This document shows positions 1-9,405 of a stretch of 45,066 nt of DNA, in pieces. This DNA is from Marinomonas pontica. Lineage in GTDB: Bacteria > Pseudomonadota > Gammaproteobacteria > Pseudomonadales > Marinomonadaceae. The notes below the pieces were generated by a model. It did not search any database and was not told the origin of the DNA. It saw only the letters and a program-made list of their open reading frames with translations. Each line of letters begins with the position of its first letter. Positions within the stretch are counted from its first letter, which is position 1. The position numbers and the translations under genes are program-made. The DNA lies in the NCBI RefSeq assembly GCF_026191375.1, contig NZ_JAODTL010000027.1, positions 1-45,066 of the forward strand, in the 5' to 3' direction.

Positions 1-478
1 AGTTGTTGGGATAGAGCACAAGATTTACGGAATACTTCTGGGTTTGCCCACATCCAGTTTACACGGTGAACGTTCACTGGAGCCGCCACGTAATGGCCAT
101 CGTATTTCATAACATTGCTAACGACTTGAGGAAGAATGACATCCCAATCGCCTGCTTTTGCCACATCATCAAGATTTGTTAGGAAACCAAGATCGCCCCA
201 TTCTTGAATAGTTGGGCCTTTGATTTGAGCAGCGGAAGGGGATTGCCAGCAATGGCGCGAGATTTCAGAACGGTCATAGCAGATTCACCACCGCCACCAG
301 CGACTGCGAAGTCTTTCCAAGTGTGGCCAGCGTCTACCATTTCTTCTTTAAGTACATTGATCGCAGCGGCTTCGCCACCTGATGTCCACCAATGCAAAAC
401 TTCTACTTCACCAGCCTGGGTGGTAGCAGCGGCTAGAGAAAGTGCAACTGTGGTTAAACCGAAAGCAATTTTTTTCAT
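1..478 (-). CDS. Glucose-type sugar ABC transporter periplasmic binding protein (GtsA-like), 3' end outside window, frameshifted
   Basis: Periplasmic binding protein of a sugar ABC importer. The reading starts at 478 with a Sec signal peptide of about 22 residues ([10 protein letters not shown]..., cleavage near TQA-GEVE), followed by [13 protein letters not shown] and [17 protein letters not shown], typical of the Pseudomonas glucose-binding GtsA group. The frame breaks at the run of four G at 238-241. Adding one base there lets the protein continue as [18 protein letters not shown] and on through [18 protein letters not shown] to the window edge. A second one-base loss near 8-20 is likely, because the terminal bases read IPTT, a family motif, only in another frame. 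It lies downstream of a two-component system on the same strand, as in the Pseudomonas gltR-gtrS-gtsABCD region. Glucose as ligand is inferred from this. Confidence 0.75.
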
Positions 479-554
479 GATAGTAACCTTTGTTATTGTT
501 ATGTCGTCTAATCAAATACAAACATGTTTTGATATGGCGTTTTGTATCGACGGC

Positions 555-574
555 GCTGACTGTCTGATGTCAGC
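555..574. repeat. Small inverted repeat upstream of the sugar-binding protein gene
   Basis: GCTGAC, an 8-base spacer, then GTCAGC. It lies in the 251-base gap between the kinase stop and the binding-protein start, about 80 bases upstream of that start on the minus strand. It could be an operator for the adjacent response regulator or the tip of a weak hairpin. Nothing in the sequence decides which. I see no other gene in 479-729. Confidence 0.3.
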
Positions 575-729
575 CAAAACGCACGTTCGAGTTACTGAAT
601 TTAGCAAAGGATCTGACAAGGGAGGGTAAAATAGAGCAACCTAATGTAACAAAGTCTTGCAAGGTTGCCGTTCTGAGTCGAATTTATTGCTCTGTTCTTC
701 CATGAAATTTGCACAAAAATGGAAATAAA

Positions 730-2214
730 TCAGTGTCTTGGTAGCCAAAGTTTGGCTTCGAGACCTTGTAGTACATGGTTGCTTAATGTCACCTCGCCAC
801 CATGTGCTCGTGCAATATTTCGCGCAATACTGAGTCCCAACCCCATTCCTCCAGGGTGGCCGGAATGGTCTGGAGTAAGACGAGTGTAGGGTTGAAAGAC
901 TTTGTCCATTTTATCGATGGGGATGCCTGGACCTTGGTCACAGATGCGAATACAGACTTCGTCTTCGTCATCTTCAATGTACACGGTGGCCGTTTTTCCA
1001 TAGTACAAGGCGTTGTCGACTAAGTTGCCAAGACAGCGTTTAATCGCCAGCGGTTTGCCGATGAAAGGGTGGTTTAACTCCCCAACCACGGTGAGTTTAA
1101 CGTCGTGTAAATTAGCGGTTGTTTGCATATCCCGCAACATTCTAGAAATGTTCACTTCGATGCGATTTTCGTGAATGTCGGTTTCTTTTACGCTTTGCAG
1201 TGCGCCTTTTACCAACATGTCTAGGTCTTCTAAATCCCGAATCATCGCGTCGCGGATGTCGTCTTCATCGAGCATTTCTGCACGCAATCGCAAACGGGTT
1301 ATCGGGGTTTTGAGGTCGTGTGAAATTGACGCGAACAGTCGCTCTCGGTCATTGAGATAGCGTTGAATGCGGCGTTGCATGTCATTGAAGGCTTTGGCGG
1401 TATTACGTACTTCTACGCTGCCGACTTCTTTGATGGGTTTCCAATCGCCCTGACCAAAGCGTTCTGCGGCGCGTGCCAAGGTAGCTAAAGGCCGGGTAAC
1501 ACGGCGCAAAACCACTATGCTCAGCAACAACACGGTAATGACCGACATTGCCATGGAAAAGAGGCGATCACCGGTAAGCGCAGAATTGCCGTCCAAAAAA
1601 TAAGGGTCCGGCATAAGGCTTGCCAAATACAACCAATCTTTGTCGTTGATGGGGATCTGGATCACGATAATCGGCGGTGTCAGCGGTTTGACTAATAAAC
1701 TGTGATGCCCCCAGCGCTCCGGTAAGTCTACTAGCCGAGTGTGGTTGTTGATGACATGCAGGTCGTCTGGGTTGGAAAACGCAATGTTGGCGTTATGAAT
1801 ACCCAGTTGTTTGATCAGCGTGGATTGCACTTCGTTTTTAACGATGTCTTTGAGAGGCGAATCTGGGATGTTGTTGATGTTAATTTCTTCTTTGTTTAGC
1901 GTCACAAAGAAGCGTGTGCCCCCCATGTCTTGTAATTGATCAATGACGATGTGTCGATAATTGGTTGGGAGGGAGGTGAAATAACTGACCGTTGCCGCGA
2001 TTCGAAACGCCATGTGTTTTGACACTTCACGAACGTTTTCTTCGGTGTCCGATTCCAATTGGCGCAGCCAAATGGTTGAACTGACGAATTGCGCGCTGGC
2101 CACACCCAGCGCCATGATGATCAGAATTTGCCCGGTCAGAGACTGAGACCAGCGCTTGATGCGCGAGCTTTTGCTCTGAGCCGTGTTACTGGACATCGCT
2201 AATGACTTCGACAT
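730..2214 (-). CDS. Membrane sensor histidine kinase, GtrS-like (sugar response)
   Basis: Inner-membrane sensor kinase of 494 residues. It has a membrane segment near residues 27-48, a periplasmic sensor of about 170 residues, a second membrane segment near 218-238 and a HAMP-like linker (RRVTRPLATLARAAERF). The H-box ASISHDLKTP carries the phospho-accepting His299. Then come the N-box NLVDNALYYG, the G1 box DQGPGIP and the G2 box GGMGLGLSIA, so all catalytic motifs are intact. Its start lies inside the 3' end of the upstream response-regulator gene (29-base overlap); a second ATG at 2196 is also possible. The position between an OmpR-type regulator and a GtsA-like gene suggests it senses glucose or a derivative, as GtrS does in Pseudomonas. 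The ligand is an inference. Confidence 0.9.
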   Translation of the reverse strand: MSKSLAMSSNTAQSKSSRIKRWSQSLTGQILIIMALGVASAQFVSSTIWLRQLESDTEENVREVSKHMAFRIAATVSYFTSLPTNYRHIVIDQLQDMGGTRFFVTLNKEEININNIPDSPLKDIVKNEVQSTLIKQLGIHNANIAFSNPDDLHVINNHTRLVDLPERWGHHSLLVKPLTPPIIVIQIPINDKDWLYLASLMPDPYFLDGNSALTGDRLFSMAMSVITVLLLSIVVLRRVTRPLATLARAAERFGQGDWKPIKEVGSVEVRNTAKAFNDMQRRIQRYLNDRERLFASISHDLKTPITRLRLRAEMLDEDDIRDAMIRDLEDLDMLVKGALQSVKETDIHENRIEVNISRMLRDMQTTANLHDVKLTVVGELNHPFIGKPLAIKRCLGNLVDNALYYGKTATVYIEDDEDEVCIRICDQGPGIPIDKMDKVFQPYTRLTPDHSGHPGGMGLGLSIARNIARAHGGEVTLSNHVLQGLEAKLWLPRH

Positions 2215-2920
2215 TGGCGGTTAGGATGTAACCTTGGCCGCGAATGGTTTTGATTAATTGCGGTTGACGGGCGTCTTCATGCAAGCGTTGGCGCAAGCGG
2301 CTGACATGCACGTCAATAAAACGGTCAAGCGGAGCGCTGTCGCGCCCCCGCGTGTTTTCTGCGATGAGTTCCCGCGAGAGTACGGCACCAGGGTGCGTTA
2401 AAAACAACATGAGCAAATTGTAATCGGCCCCTGATAAGGACTCTTTGTCGTCTCCGAAGTGCAACTCTCTGGACAAGGTATCGAGAGTAAATTGTGCGAA
2501 GCGGTAAAAACGATGCGTAACCGGCGACATTTCGACAACCTCGCTGTGTTCCATACGCCGTAAAATCGCCTTGATTCGAGCCAGCAACTCTCGTGGATTA
2601 AAAGGCTTCGCAAGGTAATCATCGGCGCCAATTTCTAAGCCAATAATGCGGTCCATTTCATCGGAGTTCGCCGTGAGCATAATTACTGGAACTTGAGAAT
2701 GGGCGCGCAAGGATCGACACACTGAGAAGCCGTCTTGGCCGGGCAGCATGATGTCCAAAATGACCAAATCAATGTCCGAGTGATTTTTTACATCGGCTAA
2801 GAAGGCTTCGCCAGAGTCGGCCGTCAGCACGGTGAATTGATGCTTTTCTAAGTAAGTTTTGAGCAGGGTGCGAATCTCGTCGTCATCGTCTACAACATAG
2901 ATACATTTTGCGTGGGTCAT
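2186..2920 (-). CDS. OmpR/GltR-type response regulator
   Basis: DNA-binding response regulator of 244 residues. The receiver domain (about 1-120) has the acidic cluster VVDDDDE, the phospho-acceptor Asp56 in VILDIMLPG, the switch Thr in VIMLTAN and the conserved Lys in YLAKPF. The C-terminal winged helix (about 140-238) ends in the usual SRLRQRL and TIRGQGYIL motifs. It is the first gene of an operon with the histidine kinase, which overlaps its 3' end. It is divergent from the fructokinase gene, with a 211-base shared intergenic region. By position it probably controls the sugar transporter downstream of the kinase, and perhaps the fructokinase. Confidence 0.92.
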   Translation of the reverse strand: MTHAKCIYVVDDDDEIRTLLKTYLEKHQFTVLTADSGEAFLADVKNHSDIDLVILDIMLPGQDGFSVCRSLRAHSQVPVIMLTANSDEMDRIIGLEIGADDYLAKPFNPRELLARIKAILRRMEHSEVVEMSPVTHRFYRFAQFTLDTLSRELHFGDDKESLSGADYNLLMLFLTHPGAVLSRELIAENTRGRDSAPLDRFIDVHVSRLRQRLHEDARQPQLIKTIRGQGYILTANVEVISDVQ

Positions 2921-3131
2921 TCTCTTACTCAGTGGCAGGTTAATGTCTGATTTCGGTTAAAACGAGGGTCTACAAGCCTTGAGTCTAGCAAGAAAGTCAG
3001 ATCGAACCAACGTTGATAGGTGCTTGCGGCGCATCGTCAATTAAATAAATTAAATTGATTTAAAGTTTTTCCCCCTGCATAATTTTTCATCTACCCTTAT
3101 TTTTTTCGAGTATTCAAAAGAGAACACAATA

Positions 3132-4103
3132 ATGACAACAAAAGTGATGGCGTTCGGTGAAGCCTTAATCGATTTTCTTTCCAATGGAGCAACCAAAGCA
3201 GGAGAGCTTGAATCCTTTACAAAATTTCCTGGTGGCGCGCCGGCGAATGTCGCGGTTGCGGTTGCTCGCTTAGGCGGAAACAGTCACTTTGTTGGGCAAG
3301 TCGGTGAGGACGCATTCGGCCACTTTTTGAAGGATTCACTAGACAGCTACGGTGTGAACACGAGCGCTATGTTGATGACCAAAGAAGCCAAAACCGCATT
3401 GGCGTTTGTGAGCTTAGATCACACTGGCGAGCGTAGTTTTGAGTTTTATCGCAGCCCTTCCGCGGATATTTTGTTCCGTGAAAGTGATTTTGATGCGACC
3501 TGGTTCGCTGGCAGCCAAGGTGTGTTTCACACGTGTTCCAATACACTGACCGACGCAGACATCACGAAAGCGACGTTGGCGGGTGTGAGCATGGCGCGTG
3601 CAGCGAACTGGATTGTGAGTATTGATGTGAATTTGCGCATGAACCTTTGGCCTAATGGTCAAGTGGACACCAAACGCGTGATCGATTGGATGCAAAGTGG
3701 TGATGTGGTGAAAGCCAGCTTAGAAGAGTTGGCCGTGTTGGCGGAAGACCCATTCGTCTTGATCCAAGAATCACTGGCTGCGGGCGTAACCTTGTTCGTT
3801 TTAACGGACGGTGGCAACCCGATTCGCTTTTACACACAGGCCCATGGCGAAAACCAGGTTGTGACACCAAAAGTTGAGGTAAAAGACACGACTGCCGCGG
3901 GCGATGCGTTTGTGGGTGGTTTGCTTTATAAGCTGGCGGAGCAGGGGGGAGATCGTGCTGCGTTAACGACACTGTCTCAGTCTCAGCTGGTGGACGTGGT
4001 GCGATTTGCCGCGGCTTGTGGTGCAGATTCTGTAACCAAATTAGGCGCTTACCCTTCTTTGCCTTCGCTGGCTGAGGCAGAAGCGCAATTGGGTCGGTTT
4101 TAA
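3132..4103 (+). CDS. Fructokinase (PfkB/ribokinase family)
   Basis: ATP-dependent sugar kinase of 323 residues, the usual length for bacterial fructokinases (fructose to fructose 6-phosphate). The N-terminal PfkB signature FPGGAPANVAVAVARLGG and the C-terminal signature DTTAAGDAF, with the catalytic Asp, are both intact. FGEALIDF at the start and IDVNLRMNLWP in the middle are typical of fructokinases within the family. It is followed by a strong terminator at 4175-4200, so it is transcribed separately from the alpha-glucoside genes downstream. With the alpha-glucosidase encoded nearby, it would phosphorylate fructose released from sucrose or a sucrose isomer. Specificity beyond 'PfkB sugar kinase' is inferred. 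Confidence 0.88.
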   Translation: MTTKVMAFGEALIDFLSNGATKAGELESFTKFPGGAPANVAVAVARLGGNSHFVGQVGEDAFGHFLKDSLDSYGVNTSAMLMTKEAKTALAFVSLDHTGERSFEFYRSPSADILFRESDFDATWFAGSQGVFHTCSNTLTDADITKATLAGVSMARAANWIVSIDVNLRMNLWPNGQVDTKRVIDWMQSGDVVKASLEELAVLAEDPFVLIQESLAAGVTLFVLTDGGNPIRFYTQAHGENQVVTPKVEVKDTTAAGDAFVGGLLYKLAEQGGDRAALTTLSQSQLVDVVRFAAACGADSVTKLGAYPSLPSLAEAEAQLGRF

Positions 4104-4174
4104 ATTCTATATCGCGTTAATGGCCGATTGGTTAAACGGTTAAGAGACGGTTAAAAAAGAACTCTCTCGTGATG

Positions 4175-4200
4175 AAGCGTGGCATGGCCACGCTTTTTTT
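4175..4200 (+). terminator. Rho-independent terminator after the fructokinase gene
   Basis: A perfect 9-bp stem AAGCGTGGC / GCCACGCTT with a 3-base loop, followed directly by a T run. It separates the fructokinase from the agl operon. Confidence 0.9.
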
Positions 4201-4547
4201 ATGTCCGTAATTAGGTGAGTAAATAAGCAAAAAACGAGGATAAAAACAGCACAGAGTCACCGCATTTTGATCATTAACCTGCTGAAATCTCATAAAAAAA
4301 CCGATATCGTTCGTTTTTCATACAGTGTATTGAGAATGGATTAAATTCGCGTTTTCTCAGAAACCAACTAAATTTAGCAAATAATTAAGTCAATATTAAG
4401 GACGCTAAGTGCTTGAAGCACGGGTTTTGTTTGTTAATAATCAAATTCCTTCTTAATCCTTATAGAAGACATATTTAGTGAGTTTCGACCTTCGATAATA
4501 ACAACAAAGGCATGCTAGGGGAGTCCCGAGCCAGCCTGTAAGGAGCG
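4201..4547 (+). promoter_or_regulatory. Control region upstream of the alpha-glucoside operon
   Basis: About 350 AT-rich bases between the fructokinase terminator and aglE, with no gene. It must hold the promoter of the agl operon and probably the operator of the LacI-type regulator encoded at its end. An exact palindrome CGATATCG lies at 4302-4309 within an A/T-rich flank and is an operator candidate only. A good Shine-Dalgarno AGGAG at 4541-4545 serves aglE. Confidence 0.45.
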
Positions 4548-5903
4548 ATGATGAAAAAGTCTCTATTGTCTGTGGCGGTAGCCCTGACTCTGTCCGCAAG
4601 TGCTGTTCATGCAGCTGATCTCATGTTCAAACCCGGTGAAGATGCTCGTTTTAGTTGGAGCAGCTATGACGCATTAAAGTCCACTAACCTCTCTGGCGAA
4701 ACCATTTCTGTTTTTGGTCCTTGGATGGGCGATGAAAAAGGCAACTTTGAGCGTGTGGTTGCTTATTTCGAAAAAGCCACTGGCGCAAAAGTCAATTACG
4801 CAGGGTCGGATTCCTTTGAACAGCAAATTGTTATTGATGCTCAAGCTGGCAGCGCCCCCAACATTTCGGTGTTTCCACAACCGGGCTTAGCGGCGGATTT
4901 GGCGGCAAAAGGTTTTATTACGCCGCTTAACGATACTGTGAAGAAAGCCGTGGTGAGCGATTATGCCGCGGGTCAATCGTGGGTTGATCTTGCAACGTTT
5001 AAAAACCAAAAAGGCCAAAAAGAATTTTACGGTGTGTTCTATCGTGCCGATTTGAAATCCTTGGTGTGGTATTCACCAGATAACTTTGCGGATGCGGGTT
5101 ATGACGTGCCTGAAACCATGGAAGACTTAAAAGCACTGACGGAACAGATCGTCGCTGACGGTGGCACGCCTTGGTGTATCGGTTTGGGCTCCGGCGCCGC
5201 GACAGGTTGGCCAGCAACGGATTGGGTAGAAGATCTATTGTTGCGTACTCAGCCAGCGTCGGTGTACGACAAATGGGTGAGCAACGAGATCAAGTTTGAT
5301 GACCCACGCATTGTGAATGCGATTGAGGAGTTTGGCTGGTTCGCCCGCAATGACGAATACGTTGACGGTGGTGCGGGCGCGGTGGCGTCAACGGATTTCC
5401 GTGACAGTCCAAAAGGCTTGTTCCAATCACCACCTAAGTGTTATTTGCATCGCCAAGCGTCGTTCATTCCTGCGTTTTTTCCAGAAGGCACGAAATTGGG
5501 CTTAGATGCGGATTTCTTCTATTTCCCATCGTACGAATCGAAAAAATTGGGTAATCCGGTATTGGGTGCGGGTACCTTGGTCAGCATCACCAATGATTCA
5601 AAAGGCGCCCGTGCGTTTATCGATTTTATTCGCTCGCCGATCGCCCATGAATTGTGGATGGCGCAAACGGGCTTTATTTCCGCTCATTTGAAAGCCAACC
5701 CAGAGGTGTATTCCAGCGAGGCTGCGAAGAAGCAAGGTGAAATCTTACGCTATGCGACGACGTTCCGTTTTGATGGATCGGACTTGATGCCAGGCAAGAT
5801 CGGCGCGGGTTCTTTCTGGACTGGCATGGTGGATTACACCGGCGGTAAAGACGCAAAAGAAGTTGCTCATGACATCCAGAAAACATGGGATGCGTTGAAG
5901 TAA
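4548..5903 (+). CDS. aglE: Alpha-glucoside ABC transporter, periplasmic binding protein
   Basis: Solute-binding protein of 451 residues with a Sec signal peptide (cleavage near AVHA-ADLMF). Features of the AglE-type family include ETISVFGPWMGDEKGNF near the mature N-terminus, WCIGLGSGAATGWPATDW in the middle and a TGFISAH segment near the C-terminus. Two ATG codons stand in tandem at 4548 and 4551. The AGGAG at 4541-4545 is better spaced for the second. It leads an operon with two permeases, an ATPase, an alpha-glucosidase and a LacI regulator. It would deliver sucrose, maltose, trehalose or related alpha-glucosides to the membrane complex. The exact substrate cannot be read from the sequence. 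Confidence 0.88.
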   Translation: MMKKSLLSVAVALTLSASAVHAADLMFKPGEDARFSWSSYDALKSTNLSGETISVFGPWMGDEKGNFERVVAYFEKATGAKVNYAGSDSFEQQIVIDAQAGSAPNISVFPQPGLAADLAAKGFITPLNDTVKKAVVSDYAAGQSWVDLATFKNQKGQKEFYGVFYRADLKSLVWYSPDNFADAGYDVPETMEDLKALTEQIVADGGTPWCIGLGSGAATGWPATDWVEDLLLRTQPASVYDKWVSNEIKFDDPRIVNAIEEFGWFARNDEYVDGGAGAVASTDFRDSPKGLFQSPPKCYLHRQASFIPAFFPEGTKLGLDADFFYFPSYESKKLGNPVLGAGTLVSITNDSKGARAFIDFIRSPIAHELWMAQTGFISAHLKANPEVYSSEAAKKQGEILRYATTFRFDGSDLMPGKIGAGSFWTGMVDYTGGKDAKEVAHDIQKTWDALK

Positions 5904-5914
5904 CTTTGTTCAAT

Positions 5915-5950
5915 AAGCCTCTAATGCGGACGCTCGCTTAGGGGCTTTCT
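5915..5950 (+). terminator. Attenuating hairpin between binding-protein and permease genes
   Basis: A 10-bp stem (AAGCCTCTAA at 5915-5924 with TTAGGGGCTT at 5938-5947, one G-T pair) followed by a pyrimidine-rich tail. A leaky terminator here would give more binding protein than permease, which is common in ABC importer operons. Confidence 0.6.
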
Positions 5951-6019
5951 TCTTTGTCGTTCAACCACAACCGATGACCCTGTGGTTGATCTGTCTATTC
6001 GATGTATTTTGGAGTGCTT

Positions 6020-7030
6020 ATGGCTCAGCTCGCTTCCGCGTTAGTGACCATGATTTTGGGTGTACTAGGGTGTGCTGTGTATTTCTATGGTTCAAACATC
6101 TTGTTGGATAAAATCTTTCCCACCAAGAATGGACCCGCCCAACAGATCGCTCGAAACCTAAGAATCACCAATACCATTCGTCCTTGGTTGTTTTTAGGGC
6201 CTGCGGTGTTGTTGCTGACGTTTTATCTTTTTTATCCGGTGATCGATTCTATTCGTTTGTCTTTCTTTGACCGCAGTGGCGATGAGTTTGTGGGCGTTTC
6301 TAACTACGTGTGGTTGTTTGGCAGCGATGAGTTCTTTGAATCCTTCCGCAACAATATGTTGTGGCTGATTGTGGTGCCGACGGCGGCGACGTTTTTTGGT
6401 CTGGTAATCGCGACCATGACCGACCGCATTTGGTGGGGCAATATTGCCAAAAGTCTGATTTTTATGCCGATGGCCATTTCCTTTATTGGTGCGTCGGTTA
6501 TCTGGAAATTCATTTACGATTTTCGCAGCGGCGGCGATGCACAAATTGGTTTGTTGAATGCCGTTGTCGTCTTTTTTGGTGGAGAACCACAGAACTGGAT
6601 CACCATTCCTTTTTGGAACAATTTCTTTTTGATGATTATTTTGATCTGGATTCAAACCGGTTTTGCGATGGTGATTTTGTCAGCGGCGTTGCGTGGTATT
6701 CCAGATGAAACCATCGAGGCCGCTGTGCTAGATGGCGCCAATGGCGTGCAGATTTTCTTCAAAATCATGGTGCCGCAAATTTGGGGAACCATTGCGGTTG
6801 TTTGGACAACGATCACCATTCTAGTGCTGAAGGTGTTTGATATTGTGTTGGCGATGACCAATGGCCAATGGGACACGCAAGTGCTGGCAAATCAGATGTT
6901 TGATTGGATGTTCCGTGGCGGCGGCGACTTTGGTCGTGGCGCGGTGGTGGCGATTGTGATTATGGTGTTGGTTATCCCGATTATGATTTGGAATATAAAG
7001 CGTGCGAACGCAGAAATGGAGGGGCGTTAA
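6020..7030 (+). CDS. aglF: Alpha-glucoside ABC transporter permease 1
   Basis: Inner-membrane permease of the MalF type, 336 residues from the ATG at 6020. I chose this over the ATG at 6002 because GGAG at 6011-6014 sits 5 bases before it. It has an N-terminal hydrophobic segment, five or more further membrane spans and the cytoplasmic EAA loop (EAAVLDGANGVQIFFKIMVP) that docks the ATPase. It partners with AglG and the ATPase AglK. Its stop is separated by one base from the next start, indicating coupled translation. Confidence 0.9.
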   Translation: MAQLASALVTMILGVLGCAVYFYGSNILLDKIFPTKNGPAQQIARNLRITNTIRPWLFLGPAVLLLTFYLFYPVIDSIRLSFFDRSGDEFVGVSNYVWLFGSDEFFESFRNNMLWLIVVPTAATFFGLVIATMTDRIWWGNIAKSLIFMPMAISFIGASVIWKFIYDFRSGGDAQIGLLNAVVVFFGGEPQNWITIPFWNNFFLMIILIWIQTGFAMVILSAALRGIPDETIEAAVLDGANGVQIFFKIMVPQIWGTIAVVWTTITILVLKVFDIVLAMTNGQWDTQVLANQMFDWMFRGGGDFGRGAVVAIVIMVLVIPIMIWNIKRANAEMEGR

Positions 7031-7031
7031 T

Positions 7032-8174
7032 ATGATTGCATCCTCTAAACGTTCTCCGTTGACGTATTTGGTTCACGCCACTGTGTTGTTTTTGGTGGTG
7101 ATTTGGACCATTCCGACAGCGGGCTTATTTGTGTCTTCCATTCGCGACAAAGATCAGTTGTCAGTGTCAGGCTGGTGGACGGCGTTAGCTACGTCTGAGC
7201 AGCGTATTGTTGACCGTGCACAAGAACCGAAAGCGCAAGTGCAAGAAGGCGATCGCTTTGTTATTCGTGGCAATTTGCTGGGTGAGTCGGCTGGAAGCAT
7301 CACTCAATTCGGTTTTAGTTCTCTGGAGCCTGAGGCGTTTGCTGTTGGTACGGTGGCCGAAATGAGAAAAGGCCAAACGCTAGAAGTGACCGCCAATGGT
7401 GATTACGTCTTGTCCTCGCCGACACCATGGAAGGGATCTCGTGGGCAACGTATTTTTTACACGGCGGAAGTGCCTCCTCGGTTCACCTTGGATAACTATC
7501 GTGAGGTGCTGAGCGCAGAAGGTTTGGGTCAGTCTTTCTTAAATTCCTTAACAGTGACGATTCCTGCGACCATTATTCCGATTTTGGTGGCGGCGTTTGC
7601 GGCCTATGCCTTAGCGTGGATGCGTTTTCCGGGTCGAGCTTTGTTGGTTGCGGCTGTGGTGGGGTTATTGGTTGTCCCTTTGCAGATGTCTCTGATTCCG
7701 TTGTTGAAAAGCTACAACTTGATTGGCGAATTCTTTGGCGTTGGTTCAAAAACCTATGTCGGGATATGGCTCGCTCACACGGGGTTTGGTTTGCCGTTGG
7801 CCATTTATTTATTGCGTAACTACATTGCAGGTTTACCGGGAGAAATCATTGAGTCGGCGCGTGTTGATGGGGCATCGGACTTTGATATTTTCCGCAAAAT
7901 TGTGCTGCCCTTGTCGTTTCCTGCCTTGGCGTCGTTTGCCATTTTCCAGTTCCTTTGGGTGTGGAATGATTTGTTGATTGCCATGGTCTTTTTAGGAAAC
8001 AACGAAGAGCACTTAGTGTTAACGGGGCAATTGCGTGAATTGTTGGGGTCTCGTGGCGGGAACTGGGAGATTCTGACGGCATCGGCGTTTATTACCATTA
8101 TTGTTCCTTTGTGTGTGTTCTTTAGTTTGCAGCGTTATTTGGTGCGCGGCTTGTTGGCAGGTTCTGTGAAATAA
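7032..8174 (+). CDS. aglG: Alpha-glucoside ABC transporter permease 2
   Basis: Second inner-membrane permease, MalG-like, 380 residues from the ATG at 7032, which follows GGAGGGG at about 7018-7024 inside the end of aglF. The first membrane segment is followed by a periplasmic insertion of about 110 residues before the core domain, a feature of AglG-type permeases and not of MalG. The EAA loop reads ESARVDGASDFDIFRKIVLP. It forms the translocation channel with AglF. Confidence 0.9.
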   Translation: MIASSKRSPLTYLVHATVLFLVVIWTIPTAGLFVSSIRDKDQLSVSGWWTALATSEQRIVDRAQEPKAQVQEGDRFVIRGNLLGESAGSITQFGFSSLEPEAFAVGTVAEMRKGQTLEVTANGDYVLSSPTPWKGSRGQRIFYTAEVPPRFTLDNYREVLSAEGLGQSFLNSLTVTIPATIIPILVAAFAAYALAWMRFPGRALLVAAVVGLLVVPLQMSLIPLLKSYNLIGEFFGVGSKTYVGIWLAHTGFGLPLAIYLLRNYIAGLPGEIIESARVDGASDFDIFRKIVLPLSFPALASFAIFQFLWVWNDLLIAMVFLGNNEEHLVLTGQLRELLGSRGGNWEILTASAFITIIVPLCVFFSLQRYLVRGLLAGSVK

Positions 8175-8244
8175 CCCCGTTACGCGAGTGAGTTGAGCGC
8201 GGCTCCTCACTTAATGTACGTATTTAGATTGAGGCAATTGAATC

Positions 8245-9339
8245 ATGGCAGATGTAAAGCTAACCCATGTTAAAAAGGTTTATTCGAACAAAGTTGAAGT
8301 GTTAAAAGACATTAATTTGGACATCAAACAAGGTGAGTTTATCGTCTTTGTTGGGCCGTCTGGTTGCGGCAAGTCTACCTTGCTTCGGATGATTTCTGGT
8401 TTAGAAGAGATTTCTGGCGGCACTTTGGAGATCGATGGCCAAGTGGTGAATGATATTCCACCTGCATTACGCGGCATCGCGATGGTGTTTCAAAGCTACG
8501 CCTTGTACCCGCATATGACGGTGTACGACAACATGGCCTTTAGTTTGCAAATCGCGAAAGTGAGCAAAGAAGACATCGATCAGCAAGTGCGTAAAGCAGC
8601 GGATATGCTGCAACTTACGCCGTATTTGGATCGCTTGCCAAAAGCCTTGTCGGGTGGTCAGCGTCAGCGTGTGGCGATTGGTCGCGCGATTGTGCGCCGT
8701 CCGAAAGTGTTTTTGTTTGATGAGCCTTTGTCGAATTTGGATGCGGCGTTGCGTGTGGCGACGCGAATGGAAATTGCCAATCTGAAAGACAGCATGCCCG
8801 ATTCGACGATGATTTATGTGACTCACGATCAGGTCGAAGCCATGACATTGGCGGATCGTATTGTGTTGTTATCGGCGGGTAATATCGAGCAAGTAGGCTC
8901 GCCTTTGGAGCTTTATGAGCACCCTGCGAACGTGTTCGTGGCGAAGTTTATTGGCTCACCCGCGATGAATGTGGTGCCGTGTCGAATTGAAAAGGCCGGT
9001 GAGCAAACTCATGTGTCACTGTCTTCATCTGTGACCGTGGAAACGCCGATTACAACCGAAGCCAGTGAGCAATCCAAAGCCGCGTTTTTTGGTATTCGTC
9101 CTGAAGATTTGTTGGTGGTTGAATCGCAGGAGCAGGGTTTCTTGTCGGGAAGTGTGTCTTTTGTTGAGTCTTTGGGAGAAGCGACCTTGCTGTACGTTAC
9201 TGTGCCTGGGTGTGACGAAATGGTGATTGCGAAGCAAGCAGGCACCCTAAAAACACAGCGAGGCGAGACCGTGCATTTGTCGGCATTGCCAGAAAAAATG
9301 CATTTATTTGACGACAAAGAAGTGTCTTATCGTCGTTAA
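8245..9339 (+). CDS. aglK: Alpha-glucoside ABC transporter ATP-binding protein (MalK/UgpC family)
   Basis: Cytoplasmic ATPase of 364 residues that powers sugar import. Walker A is GPSGCGKST, the Q-loop region is FQSYALYPHMTVYDN, the signature is LSGGQRQRVAIGRAI, Walker B is VFLFDEPLSNLD and the H-loop is YVTHDQVEA, all intact. The C-terminal 120 residues form the TOBE/OB regulatory domain of the MalK family. It follows aglG by 70 bases and precedes the alpha-glucosidase. A hairpin at 9360-9377 separates the two. Confidence 0.92.
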   Translation: MADVKLTHVKKVYSNKVEVLKDINLDIKQGEFIVFVGPSGCGKSTLLRMISGLEEISGGTLEIDGQVVNDIPPALRGIAMVFQSYALYPHMTVYDNMAFSLQIAKVSKEDIDQQVRKAADMLQLTPYLDRLPKALSGGQRQRVAIGRAIVRRPKVFLFDEPLSNLDAALRVATRMEIANLKDSMPDSTMIYVTHDQVEAMTLADRIVLLSAGNIEQVGSPLELYEHPANVFVAKFIGSPAMNVVPCRIEKAGEQTHVSLSSSVTVETPITTEASEQSKAAFFGIRPEDLLVVESQEQGFLSGSVSFVESLGEATLLYVTVPGCDEMVIAKQAGTLKTQRGETVHLSALPEKMHLFDDKEVSYRR

Positions 9340-9359
9340 TTGTTTGAATTATTTTGATG

Positions 9360-9390
9360 GGAGCAAGGCGTTGCTCCTTGTTTTATTTGT
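9360..9390 (+). terminator. Hairpin between aglK and the alpha-glucosidase gene
   Basis: A 7-bp stem GGAGCAA / TTGCTCC with a GGCG loop, followed by a T-rich stretch. It is probably a partial terminator that tunes enzyme against transporter output. Confidence 0.6.
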
Positions 9391-9405
9391 TTTTGGAGAG
9401 CCGTT

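Noticed and set aside
4302..4309. CGATATCG palindrome as the LacI-type operator
   Set aside because: Only 8 bases, no central CpG as in typical LacI-family operators and no second copy found; kept only as a weak note in the control region.
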